From assembly GCA_002428735.1 (NCBI GenBank), contig DIXO01000053.1:4304-68303 (forward strand): a stretch of DNA of 64,000 bases, in the 5' to 3' direction. Shown in pieces: positions 42,081-50,831 of the stretch. The notes below the pieces were generated by a model. That model saw only the letters and a list, made by a program, of their open reading frames with translations, was not told the origin of the DNA and did not search any database. A program made the position numbers and the translations under genes. Every line of letters starts with the position of its first letter. Within the stretch, counting starts at the first letter, position 1. Source of the DNA: Syntrophaceae bacterium UBA6078 (GTDB taxonomy: Bacteria > Desulfobacterota > Syntrophia > Syntrophales > UBA2210).

Positions 42081-42146
42081 GTCGTGTGTAAACCGTCCTC
42101 CGAGGTAAAGAGGGTGGTTGCGGTTACAACTTGGGTGAAAAACGGC

Positions 42147-42187
42147 ATCCCCGGATCTGATATTGTTCAGATCCGGGGATTTTTTTT
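42147..42187 (+). terminator. Terminator of the cobalamin riboswitch
   Basis: A perfect 14-bp stem (ATCCCCGGATCTGA at 42147-42160 with 42167-42180), 6-nt loop, then seven T. It lies 14 bp before the receptor start. Confidence 0.93.
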
Positions 42188-42200
42188 GCGGAGATCTTGG

Positions 42201-42906
42201 GATGAGACAGTTATCGAGTGCAATTTGGGGAATATTGTTGGCACTGTTGCTTTTACCGGCCGACACTGTCTTTGCGGAGACAAAAAAAATGACGATAAAA
42301 CCTTTACCATGGAAACTGTAGAGGTGACGGCAGAAAAGCTCAGCGAGTATGTCAAGAACCATCCCCAGAATGTGGAAACGGTCGAACGGAAAGAAATTAT
42401 TCGGAAGAGCCTCCTCAGCGTAGAGGAGGTACTGAAGACCATGCCCGGCGTGGAGATCTATCCGTCGAGCGGAGTCGGATCGCGCATTTCGATAAGAGGA
42501 TCGGGAAAATCCGGCGGCGTTCTCGTGCTCCTTAACGGAAGGCCGCTCAATACGAACCAGTACGGCGGAGTAGACCTAAATACGATCCCGGTGGAAATGA
42601 TCGAGTCGGTTGCCGTATTCAAACCTCCCGTCCCCGTATGGCTTGGTCCGGGTGCCGCAGACGGCGCCATCAACATCGTCACCCGCAATCTTTCCGCTGC
42701 CGGATCCGGCGGCAAGGAGAAAAAAACCACCGTCATGGCGGCGGCCGGTTCTTTTGGTTCCACTAAGGGTAGTGCGAGTCATATCGTGCCGATTGCCGGG
42801 GGAAGCATGATGATTACCGGGTCGGCAACACACACGGATGGCAAGCGCGACAGAGGTGGTCTGGGTTCTTCGGACAGGGAACAGGGATTCATAAGTGGGA
42901 AGCTGC
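42201..42906 (+). pseudogene. TonB-dependent (BtuB-like) receptor, frameshifted and truncated
   Basis: ATG 42201 begins a signal peptide (LLALLLLPADTVFA) in one frame, but the plug domain (VTAEKLSEYVKNHPQ, SRISIRGSGKSGGVLVLLNG, DGAINIVTRN) is in another. The switch is at a run of eight A (42282-42289); nine A would restore one frame. After about 230 codons, near GFISGKL, the gene is cut by an IS3 fragment. Under a cobalamin riboswitch it was presumably a corrinoid importer. Confidence 0.85.
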
Positions 42907-42919
42907 TCCGGGTTCCTGT

Positions 42920-43490
42920 TCATGCCGCAGCCTGTTTCTGCGAGAGAGTGCTGAAATAAACCATAGCCGGGGTCTTCCTGTCAAAGTGTTGGTGCCAACG
43001 TTTCTCGTTGTAAAACCGGAAGTAGATGGCAAGCCCCTCCCTCACCTCCGCCATTGAACCATACGCCTTCAGGTAGATGTCCTCGTACTTCACGCTTTTC
43101 CAGAGCCGCTCAATAAAGACATTGTCCACCCACCGGCCATTGCCGTCCATGCTGATCGCAACGTTGTTCGAACGGAGAGTGCCGGTAAACGTATCCGCGG
43201 TGAACTGGCTCCCCTAGTCCGTATTGAAAATATCGGGGCAGCCGTACTTCGAGATCGCCTCTTCCAAGGCATCCACGCAAAAGGAGCTGTCCAATGTGTT
43301 CGATAGACGCCAAGCCAGAACCATCCGGCTCGCCCAGTCCATGATCGCAACCAGATAACAGAATCCCTTCGCCATGGGAATGTAGCAGATATCCGCGGCC
43401 CACACATGGTTCGCCCGGGTGATCTCAAGATTGCGTAACAGATAGGGGTACGTCACGTGCTCCGGATGCGCCAACGACAACCTCGGCTTT
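42920..43490 (-). pseudogene. IS3-family transposase remnant
   Basis: Integrase-core segments ITRANHVWAADICYIPMAKG, CVDALEEAISKYGCPDIFN and VDNVFIERLWKSVKYEDIYL are clear. An amber codon at 43214-43216 replaces the Gln of the TDQGSQFT motif, and everything before KPRLSLAHPEH is missing; the upstream sequence is from an HD-GYP gene. Not functional. The exact inner and outer ends are not resolved. Confidence 0.85.
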
Positions 43491-43820
43491 TCTCTCAAGA
43501 TAGTCACACAGGCCCGAACGGCATCGGCATCATATAGCATTCCGCAGCCATCCTCGATCTCCTTGAGCCCCGCCTCGATGCCAAGCGCCGGCCAGTACGG
43601 CCGGTGACTGGACATCGCCTCGACCACGTCGGCCACGGCGGGGGTTCGGCCTTCCTCGCAGATCTGCTCGTCGGGTAGACCCTGCGGATATCCGCTCCAG
43701 TCAAAACGCTCATCATGCGCAAGTACGATTCGTGCGATTGGTCATGGAAACGAGACCTTCTCCAGAATGCTATAGCCTGTTTTGGGGTGTTTTCTGACGA
43801 GACTCATGGCCTTGGCCGTC
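43490..43820 (-). pseudogene. HD-GYP phosphodiesterase, fragment with internal stop
   Basis: On the minus strand: HPKTGYSILEKVSFP, opal codon at 43742-43744 (where PWPIA is expected), PIARIVLAHDERFDWSGYPQ and GLPDEQI, then AVADVVEAMSSHRPYWPALG, a typical cyclic-di-GMP phosphodiesterase HD-GYP C-terminal part. It fuses to IS3 near 43490 and lacks its beginning. The beginning overlaps the promoter region of pabBC. Confidence 0.75.
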
Positions 43821-43840
43821 CAACGTTCCGTCCAACGTCC

Positions 43841-43869
43841 TTGACACCCCTGTCCCCCCTTCATATACT
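43841..43869 (+). promoter_or_regulatory. Near-consensus sigma70 promoter of pabBC
   Basis: TTGACA (43841-43846) and TATACT (43864-43869), spacing 17. The -10 ends 7 bp before the ATG at 43877, so the transcript would begin at or next to the start codon (leaderless). Confidence 0.7.
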
Positions 43870-43876
43870 TGCCAGC

Positions 43877-45631
43877 ATGTCTGGGCACGCTGGCAAAGAT
43901 CAAGTTGTTCTTCATGACCCCGAAAAGAGACGGTGGCGTCGATTCTCACGGCCCTGTCATGTCCTCCAGACACACCATGTTGCCGACATTATCCCCCTCC
44001 TTGCAGAAGTAGAGGAACGTGTCCAGCGCGAGCGGCTCTTTGCCGCAGGCTGGATCGCATACGAAGCGGCGCGGGCCTTTGATCCCGCATTTAGAACCTT
44101 CGATACCGCTTTCCCGCTTGCCTGGTTCGGCCTGTACACCAATCCGCTCATCGTGTCGACGCTGCCTGTACCCCGGGAACAGGTCCCTCCAGACGTAATC
44201 TGGAAGCCAACCGTCAGTCGCATGGCATATGAAGAGACCTTCTCCCGAATCAAAGAGCACATCGCTGCGGGAGAGACCTACCAGGTCAACTATACCTATC
44301 GACTGAGGACATCGTTTGCTCACGACCCATGGAATTTCTTCCTCAGGACCTGCGCAGATGCCCCCTATGGGGCCTTTCTCGACACGGAATCCTTTTGCGT
44401 CTGTTCCGCCTCTCCCGAGCTCTTCTTTTCCCTGCAGGGCGATCGCCTGGTTTCAAGACCGATGAAGGGAACCGTAGCCCGAGGGAGGACCTTTGCCGAG
44501 GATAGCAAAAATGCCCAATGGCTCTCGCAATCCGAAAAGAACCGGGCCGAGAACGTCATGATCGTGGATATGGTCCGTAATGACTTGGGGCGCGTCGCTG
44601 CGATCGGCAGCGTCAAGGTTTCCAGACTCTATGCAATCGAAAAATACCCGACTGTATGGCAGATGACATCCACCGTAGAGGCCCGTACAGGCGCATCACT
44701 GACACAGATTCTGCGGGCTCTCTTCCCCTGCGCGTCGATCACCGGTGCCCCGAAGATCAAAACCATGGAAATCATTGCAGCCATCGAAACAACGCCGCGC
44801 AACATCTATACCGGAGCAATCGGATTCTTCGGCCCTGGTCGCCAAGCGCTCTTCAACGTGGCTATCCGCACAGTCGTGATTGACAAGGCGACCGGCCGGG
44901 CTGAATATGGTATCGGTGGGGGCATCGTCTGGGATTCCACCCCGCATGACGAATACGAGGAATGTCTGAACAAGGCGCAAATCATTCTCAATCCGGTTTC
45001 TCACCACCCCTTCGATCTCCTCGAAACACTCCGCTGGAGTCCTCAGGAAGGATATTTTCTCCTCTCACGACACCTGGAACGCCTGCGCGAATCTGCCCTC
45101 TACTTCGGCTATCCTTATCCCGATGAAAAGATCCGCACCGCTTTATCCAGCGCAGTCAAGCCCCTGTCATCCGGGATTCATCGTGTCCGTTTGCTATTGT
45201 CAAGCTCCGGGAAGGTGGTCTGCGGCTCGTCGCCCCTGGAACCGCCGGACGGACGACCGGTGCGGGTCCGGCTCGCGAAGGAGGCTATCCATTCGCGGGA
45301 CCCCTTTCTGTACCACAAGACGACCCGGCGGGAGGCCTATGAACGGGCACGCGCCTCATGGCCCGATGCTGACGACGTCCTGTTATATAATGAAGCAGGG
45401 GAAATCACCGAGTCGTGCATTGCCAATGTGGTGATTCCCCAAAACGGGAGGCTGCTCACGCCGCCCGTGTCCTGCGGCCTATTGAACGGCACCTTCCGCG
45501 CGGAATTATTGGCCAGGGGCGAAATCGCTGAAGAGAAGGTCAGCATCGCGGCCGTGAAGGAGGTAGGGAGATTTTTCCTCGTCAATTCCCTCCGCAAATG
45601 GCGGGAGGCATTTCTCGATCCAAAAGATTGA
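43877..45631 (+). CDS. pabBC: Bifunctional aminodeoxychorismate synthase I / aminodeoxychorismate lyase
   Basis: A 584-aa fusion for p-aminobenzoate (folate) synthesis. The N-terminal chorismate-binding domain (to about residue 370) has HIAAGETYQVNYTYRLR, RPMKGTVARG, ENVMIVDMVRNDLGRV and CASITGAPKIKTMEII. The C-terminal PLP class IV lyase part has RLRESALYFGYPYP and EAGEITESCIANVVI. The amidotransferase subunit PabA is not seen nearby. The start at 43877 is preferred over an upstream frame that crosses the HD-GYP fragment; there is no ribosome site, in agreement with a leaderless start. Confidence 0.92.
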   Translation: MSGHAGKDQVVLHDPEKRRWRRFSRPCHVLQTHHVADIIPLLAEVEERVQRERLFAAGWIAYEAARAFDPAFRTFDTAFPLAWFGLYTNPLIVSTLPVPREQVPPDVIWKPTVSRMAYEETFSRIKEHIAAGETYQVNYTYRLRTSFAHDPWNFFLRTCADAPYGAFLDTESFCVCSASPELFFSLQGDRLVSRPMKGTVARGRTFAEDSKNAQWLSQSEKNRAENVMIVDMVRNDLGRVAAIGSVKVSRLYAIEKYPTVWQMTSTVEARTGASLTQILRALFPCASITGAPKIKTMEIIAAIETTPRNIYTGAIGFFGPGRQALFNVAIRTVVIDKATGRAEYGIGGGIVWDSTPHDEYEECLNKAQIILNPVSHHPFDLLETLRWSPQEGYFLLSRHLERLRESALYFGYPYPDEKIRTALSSAVKPLSSGIHRVRLLLSSSGKVVCGSSPLEPPDGRPVRVRLAKEAIHSRDPFLYHKTTRREAYERARASWPDADDVLLYNEAGEITESCIANVVIPQNGRLLTPPVSCGLLNGTFRAELLARGEIAEEKVSIAAVKEVGRFFLVNSLRKWREAFLDPKD

Positions 45632-45707
45632 CGACCTCCAGACAGCAGGACGCATCCGGACAGTTTTCGGTAGCTGTTTATTCCTGCCGATATGCCGCGA
45701 TTCTCCA

Positions 45708-46622
45708 TCACAGCATCAAACCGGCAATGAGATATCCCACCGCGATGAGCGCTTGCGTGACCAGGACCAGCAGGACATTCTTCAGCATGGCCGGTAGAAA
45801 AATCCCCACATGATCGTATCGGAATGCATCCCGGACAACCCAGAGGGCGATAGGCAGCGTCAAAAGCGCCAGTAGAGCCCCTGAGGGCATTCGATCCAAG
45901 GCCACGGCCCCGCCGAGCCAAAGATAAACCAGCAGCGTCAAGAGGGAAAATACAACGGCCGCCCCCTTTTTCCCGATAACGATCGGGAGCGTCCTCCTTC
46001 CGACCGTGATATCCGCCTCTGCGTCAGGGAATTCGTTGAGTAGAAGGAGGTTATGGACCAGCAGGAAGGACGGCACCGAGGCGATCACAGCGTCGGCTGT
46101 ATATTGAGCGGTATGGACGAAATAAGCGCCGACGACCGGGAGGATGCCCAGTCCCAGCCCCGGTGACCACTCCGGATATCCCATCTTTAGGATCAGTGGT
46201 GTATATAAGACGATCAGCAGCATGGCGAGGACCAGCAGTGGCATCAACATCCATCCGCTGGTCAGTGTGAAGTATATCCCGATCGGTATGATGAGGAGAA
46301 AACAACAAAGCCCCAGCCACAGTGCCTGACGCTCGGTCAATAGACCGTTGGGAATGGCACCGCTGCCCCCGCTGAAGGGTGTCCGGCACGTCCTATAATC
46401 CAGGGAACTCCGCGCGTCAAAATATTCGTTAAAAACATTGACCGCAGCATGCGCGACAAGAAGCCCGAATGTTGCCAAGAGCGCACGGCCGAGGTGGAAG
46501 GGGGAGCCGAACCGTCTCGACTCGTACCAGGCCACAGAGGTCCCGAGAATCCCCAGGATCAAGGCCAATACGAGAAATGGAACGCGGATAATCGTAACGA
46601 TCCCTTTGATTTTCATGTGCAT
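45708..46622 (-). CDS. UbiA-superfamily prenyltransferase (MenA-like)
   Basis: A 304-aa membrane enzyme with eight or nine helices. The two Asp-rich motifs are NVFNEYFDARSSLDYRT (first, with NEYFD) and LLLNEFPDAEADITVG (second), as in MenA/UbiA prenyltransferases that attach an isoprenoid to an aromatic ring. It is most like the dihydroxynaphthoate type of menaquinone synthesis, but the substrate is not certain. Convergent with pabBC. Confidence 0.85.
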   Translation of the reverse strand: MHMKIKGIVTIIRVPFLVLALILGILGTSVAWYESRRFGSPFHLGRALLATFGLLVAHAAVNVFNEYFDARSSLDYRTCRTPFSGGSGAIPNGLLTERQALWLGLCCFLLIIPIGIYFTLTSGWMLMPLLVLAMLLIVLYTPLILKMGYPEWSPGLGLGILPVVGAYFVHTAQYTADAVIASVPSFLLVHNLLLLNEFPDAEADITVGRRTLPIVIGKKGAAVVFSLLTLLVYLWLGGAVALDRMPSGALLALLTLPIALWVVRDAFRYDHVGIFLPAMLKNVLLVLVTQALIAVGYLIAGLML

Positions 46623-47200
46623 TATCTCATCAATAGTTCAATTCACAACCGAACAGTGAGTACCAACATAATTTCACACTTAGGGGAGTGGCTTATCGTA
46701 GCGAGTTTCGACCTTAATGGCTATGCCGCCTCGCTGCTCCGCAGCCCGTGAGGACTGCGACGGATCAAGAGTATGTGAACTCGATGGAAGAGCGCTACGG
46801 CATCTCTGAAGAGGGCTTCTTTTAGACGAAGACGGTTTTCGCCTAGAATCAGCATCTACGCTCCATCCTTCGAGGCTCTGGGCCGGATCAGGACGAGTCT
46901 GCATGCAACTGCTCGGAAAATGGAACATGCTGTAGGCATTGTCCTGCAAGGGCAGTCGTGCCCGTCGACTTCCGCATTAGTCTCCCCTGTACAAATACCA
47001 CTCCCGCTTCCGCAGCGAAATTCAGTGAATCGTCAGCGGTACGGAGACCTCTCTTTTTCGATAGCACCTTCATCCGAATCGAACGACATTTTTGTCTTGT
47101 CCACATGAGGACGGTACAAATTTGTTCGAACATTCTTGACTCACGGCGCGCTCCATCTACGCCATTAATCGAATAAATCCGATCACATAAAAATTTCGCA
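46623..47200. other. Gap of about 580 bp without a recognisable gene
   Basis: Both strands show only short open frames with uneven composition and no ribosome sites. None matches a family that I recognise, including transposases. It may be decayed mobile DNA. It ends at the sigma54 promoter. Confidence 0.5.
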
Positions 47201-47206
47201 CATGAT

Positions 47207-47222
47207 TGGCATGTGTGTTGCT
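47207..47222 (+). promoter_or_regulatory. Sigma54 (RpoN) promoter of porin-amtB-glnK
   Basis: TGGCATG-TGTG-TTGCT, with GG (47208-47209) and GC (47220-47221) exactly 10 bp apart as needed for the -24/-12 elements. It lies about 85 bp before the porin gene. No clear NtrC site was found upstream by eye. Confidence 0.78.
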
Positions 47223-47305
47223 ACTGTAACTCGTCAAACGGAATCGGACGCGTCCCATTTCCGCATAGCCAGATCGCTGATCTCGGAACAAGGAGGATAT
47301 GATGT

Positions 47306-48157
47306 ATGAAGAAGAAGCTTGGTTTGACGAATTTCGCAGCACTCATTCTGCTGACGGTTGCGGTTCTTGCAATTCCGGCTGCATCACTGCAGGCCGAAGA
47401 GGATAAACCAACCGGCGACGTTACGGCGGCCGTCTTGAGCCAGGATGTCTGGAGGGGCTATGAGCTGAGCCGGAACAGCGTCGTCGTCCAACCCTCGATC
47501 ACCGTAGGCTACAAGGGCTTTTCGGCCAACCTCTGGGGCAATCTGGACACGAAGCCCTATTCCGCCGCCGACGTGTCATACCCGGGGACATGGAACGAAA
47601 CGGATCTGACCCTCTCCTACAGCAAGACAATGGGACTTTTCAACGTGGGAGGCGGTTATATCTACTACAGCCTGGCCCCCCTGAACAGAGACGCCGCGGA
47701 CCGAAACGATTCCCAGGAGATCTTTGCCACCGTTTCGCTCAACACCCTGTTGTCGCCGACGCTGACCGTCTACAAGGAAATCGATCATTACCGGAACTGG
47801 TATTTCCTGCTCGGGGTGTCTCACGTCTTCGAATTAAACAAGTCGGTCTCCCTGAAACTGGCGGCGACGGGCAGCTACCTGCTGAGCACCGATGCGGATA
47901 CCTATCCGAAATACGACAGCAATGCCGTGGCTACGACCGACAAGTTCAGCAACTTTCACGACGGCTCCGTGTCGGCGTGCCTGCCGATCAAGGCGACCGA
48001 CAGGATAACGATAACGCCGACGATCTCCTACATCTTCCCCCTGAGCGGGGATGCGAAGGATGAAATGAAGGGACTGGGCCTGAAAGGAACTGCCCTGCCG
48101 TCCGAACGCGACAGTTCGTTCCTCGTGGGCGGGGTCCTGGCCAGTTTCAGTTTCTAA
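47306..48157 (+). CDS. Putative outer-membrane porin of the ammonium operon
   Basis: A 283-aa secreted beta-barrel-like protein (signal peptide to about residue 30, ASLQAEE). Alternating strands, aromatic girdle residues (NWYFLLGVSHVF) and a C-terminal ASFSF ending in Phe. It resembles TorF-type putative porins encoded beside amtB in some proteobacteria. It shares a sigma54 promoter with amtB-glnK, so it may admit ammonium or other nitrogen sources, which is inference. A clear AAGGAGG site precedes it. Confidence 0.75.
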   Translation: MKKKLGLTNFAALILLTVAVLAIPAASLQAEEDKPTGDVTAAVLSQDVWRGYELSRNSVVVQPSITVGYKGFSANLWGNLDTKPYSAADVSYPGTWNETDLTLSYSKTMGLFNVGGGYIYYSLAPLNRDAADRNDSQEIFATVSLNTLLSPTLTVYKEIDHYRNWYFLLGVSHVFELNKSVSLKLAATGSYLLSTDADTYPKYDSNAVATTDKFSNFHDGSVSACLPIKATDRITITPTISYIFPLSGDAKDEMKGLGLKGTALPSERDSSFLVGGVLASFSF

Positions 48158-48234
48158 ACACTTCCCGAAAGCAATTCGGGTGAGACCTGATGTCGCTTCT
48201 TCCGATGACCTCAGGGAAACAGGAGGTAACCAAC

Positions 48235-49701
48235 ATGAAACGGTTCATCTATATCTTGATCATGATGACTTGTCTGCTTTGCGCCGCGGCGCCGTCTCTT
48301 GCCGATGAGAAGCCGGCAGAGGCGCAGTCCGCGGCCGCCGTTGCGACTGTACCGCCGGCGTCCGCACCTGTAACGCAAAAAGCGCTGGACGACATGAAGG
48401 GCTCCATGCAGGTGGGAATCGATACGGCATGGGTCCTGTTCACCGCCTTTCTGGTCTTCTTCATGAACTTGGGTTTCGCCATGGTGGAGTCCGGTCTGTG
48501 CCGCGCGAAGAACACGGTCAACATCCTGGCGAAGAACTTCATCGTCTTCGCGATCGCGTCGGTGTCGTTCTGGTTCATCGGCTGGGGGCTGATGTTCGGC
48601 AACGGAAGCCCCTTCGCGGGGCTGCAGGGCCTCTTCTTCGTTGGCGGCGCAGACAACAGTCCGGCGATCGGCGAGGCATACAAGGGCGTCTACGCGGCGA
48701 TCAACTGGACCGGCGTGCCGCTCTGGGCAAAGTTTTTCTTCCAGCTTGTATTTGCAGGGACGGCCGCCACGATAGTTTCCGGGGCCGTCGCGGAGCGGAT
48801 CAAGTTTCATTCCTTCATCTTCTTCTCCTTCATCCTGGTGGGGATCATGTATCCGATTACCGGCCATTGGATCTGGGGTGGTGGATTTCTGGCCTCTCTT
48901 GGGATGTTCGATTTTGCCGGTTCGACGGTGGTTCATTCCGTGGGGGGATGGGCGGCGCTTGCCGGCGTGCTCCTGCTGGGGTCCCGCACGGGCAAGTATC
49001 GCGCCGACGGATCCGTCAATCCGCTTTTCGGCCACAGTATGTCCCTGGTGACACTCGGCGGACTGGTCCTGTGGTTCGGGTGGTTCGGATTCAACCCCGG
49101 ATCCACCATGGGAGTGGGCGACGGAACCGCCATCGCGCATATCGCCGTGACCACCAATACTGCAGCGGCGATGGCCATTCTGAGTTCGACGCTGGTCTCC
49201 TGGCTGATCCAGAAGAAACCCGACCTTTCCATGATCGTCAATGGCGCGCTCGCTGGATTGGTTGCAATCACGGCGCCCTGCGCTTTTGTCAGCGTCGGAT
49301 CATCAGCGGTCATCGGTCTCATCGCCGGCGTACTCGTGGTCCTGGCGGTCATGACGTTCGATAAAATGAAAATCGACGATCCGGTGGGCGCCCTTTCCGT
49401 TCACCTGGTCAACGGCATCTGGGGAACCTTGGCAGTCGGTCTTTTCGCCGTGGACAAGATCACTGGAACGGCCACGGGGAACGGCCTTTTCTTTGGCGGT
49501 GGCTTGAAGCTTCTCGGTGCGCAGGCGGCCGGGGTTCTGGCGGTCGGAGTTTTCACCTTCATCGTCGCCCTTGCGGCATGGTACGTCATCAAAATGGCGG
49601 CGGGGCTCAGGGTTTCGCGCGAGGAAGAGATCGGCGGATTGGATATCGGTGAACACGGTACGAAGGCCTATCCGGATTTTCAGGGATTTCTGACGAAGTG
49701 A
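48235..49701 (+). CDS. amtB: Ammonium transporter AmtB
   Basis: A 488-aa ammonium channel with an N-terminal signal sequence (residues 1-22) and an Ala/Pro-rich linker before eleven helices. Family motifs: MVESGLCRAKNTVNILAKNF, GGFLASLGMFDFAGSTVVHS, GWFGFNPGSTMGVGDG and the second pore His in ALSVHLVNGIWGTLAVG. The ATG at 48235 has an AGGAGGT site. It precedes glnK by 42 bp, the standard pairing. Confidence 0.95.
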   Translation: MKRFIYILIMMTCLLCAAAPSLADEKPAEAQSAAAVATVPPASAPVTQKALDDMKGSMQVGIDTAWVLFTAFLVFFMNLGFAMVESGLCRAKNTVNILAKNFIVFAIASVSFWFIGWGLMFGNGSPFAGLQGLFFVGGADNSPAIGEAYKGVYAAINWTGVPLWAKFFFQLVFAGTAATIVSGAVAERIKFHSFIFFSFILVGIMYPITGHWIWGGGFLASLGMFDFAGSTVVHSVGGWAALAGVLLLGSRTGKYRADGSVNPLFGHSMSLVTLGGLVLWFGWFGFNPGSTMGVGDGTAIAHIAVTTNTAAAMAILSSTLVSWLIQKKPDLSMIVNGALAGLVAITAPCAFVSVGSSAVIGLIAGVLVVLAVMTFDKMKIDDPVGALSVHLVNGIWGTLAVGLFAVDKITGTATGNGLFFGGGLKLLGAQAAGVLAVGVFTFIVALAAWYVIKMAAGLRVSREEEIGGLDIGEHGTKAYPDFQGFLTK

Positions 49702-49743
49702 TCGCCTCGACGTCATGAAGTGTCGACAAAAGGAGCATGCGAT

Positions 49744-50085
49744 ATGAAACTGATAATAGCTGTTGTGAAGCCTGAAAAACTGACGGATGTCAAACAGGCT
49801 CTGGTAAAGGCCGATGTGGGGAAAATGACCGTTTCCAGCGTGATCGGATGCGGCGCGCAGGGCGGATATACCGAGTCCTACCGGGGTGCTTTCACCGAGG
49901 TCAACCTCCTGGACAAGGTCCGATTCGAGATCGCAGTCAATGACGACTTCGTCCAACCGACCATCGATGCGATCATCCAAGGCGCCCGGACCGGCAAGAT
50001 CGGTGACGGTAAGATCTTCGTCGTGCCGCTGGAGGAATGTATCATGGTCCGGACCGGCGAGACGGGTCCAAAGGCCATAGGATGA
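49744..50085 (+). CDS. glnK: PII signal protein GlnK
   Basis: A 113-aa PII protein. The T-loop region QGGYTESYRGAFTEVNLLDK retains the uridylylatable Tyr (in SYRGA), and the B- and C-loop region ARTGKIGDGKIFVVPLEECI is complete. It reports 2-oxoglutarate and energy state and blocks AmtB when nitrogen is plentiful. Last gene of the sigma54 operon. Confidence 0.95.
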   Translation: MKLIIAVVKPEKLTDVKQALVKADVGKMTVSSVIGCGAQGGYTESYRGAFTEVNLLDKVRFEIAVNDDFVQPTIDAIIQGARTGKIGDGKIFVVPLEECIMVRTGETGPKAIG

Positions 50086-50195
50086 CTGAGAGATAGGGCG
50101 CATTCGGCGTCCGGGCAGCGGGGTCCGGCAACTCCGCCACCTCCCGCCCTTCCGTTGCCCGCAGTCGCCGGCAATGCCCATCGATAGGGGTTTAA

Positions 50196-50717
50196 ATGGC
50201 AACCATGGTTGAAGTGCGGTCCTGGGAAGCGTATTGCTCGGCGGTCGACGAACTCCGGCAGGAGTACAAGAATGTCCCCGTCCTTTTTCGCGGGCAGGCG
50301 AATTCGAGCTGGGGCTTGAGAACGACGATCGAGAGGTATTCGAGGTCATGTTGGACAATCAGGAAGTATTGCCGTCTGGTCGTCGAATCCGTCCGCGATG
50401 TCGGGTCTCTTGATGATTATGCGGGCAATATGCCGAGTCTGTCGGACATCGACCGGGAGCTGAGTGAAAGCATGAATGAGGTCCTGGTCCACGTCCCCGC
50501 TTCGATATCGTTCTATTGGACCTATTTGCGCCACTACGGGTTTCCTTCACCCGTCTTGGACTGGACGGTTTCCCCGTACATTGCGGCCTTCTTTGCCTTT
50601 TGCGAGAGCGCGGGCGCTGAAAGCACGGATTCTCCCACGACTTCGCACCATTTAGGTTGTAGTACTGATACCAAATCGTCGAAGGATGACATTCGTAACA
50701 TGCCCCGGAAGGGTTGA
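50196..50717 (+). CDS. FRG-domain protein, probably truncated
   Basis: A 173-aa protein with an FRG domain: VPVLFRGQANSSWGLRTTIE at the N-terminus and LRHYGFPSPVLDWTVSPYIA near residue 125. FRG proteins are often on mobile or defence islands; their activity is not established. The last 30 residues after ESAGAES are unlike the family and the usual C-terminal extension is missing, so the 3' end was probably lost and replaced. The organism's own start (ATG at 50196) has a weak ribosome site. Confidence 0.7.
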   Translation: MATMVEVRSWEAYCSAVDELRQEYKNVPVLFRGQANSSWGLRTTIERYSRSCWTIRKYCRLVVESVRDVGSLDDYAGNMPSLSDIDRELSESMNEVLVHVPASISFYWTYLRHYGFPSPVLDWTVSPYIAAFFAFCESAGAESTDSPTTSHHLGCSTDTKSSKDDIRNMPRKG

Positions 50718-50831
50718 CAAGCGGCGGCACAAAGAATGGTAACCTGTTCTGTCGCCGTTCGTAAGGATAAGGAAAGCGGAAAACCGATCAGGCGGCACGG
50801 TGAATATCATATCTTTTCATCTGTCCTTGGT

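Noticed and set aside
46680..47133. Open frames of 80-90 codons on the minus strand
   Set aside because: Low-complexity composition, no ribosome sites, no recognisable protein family; treated as decayed DNA.
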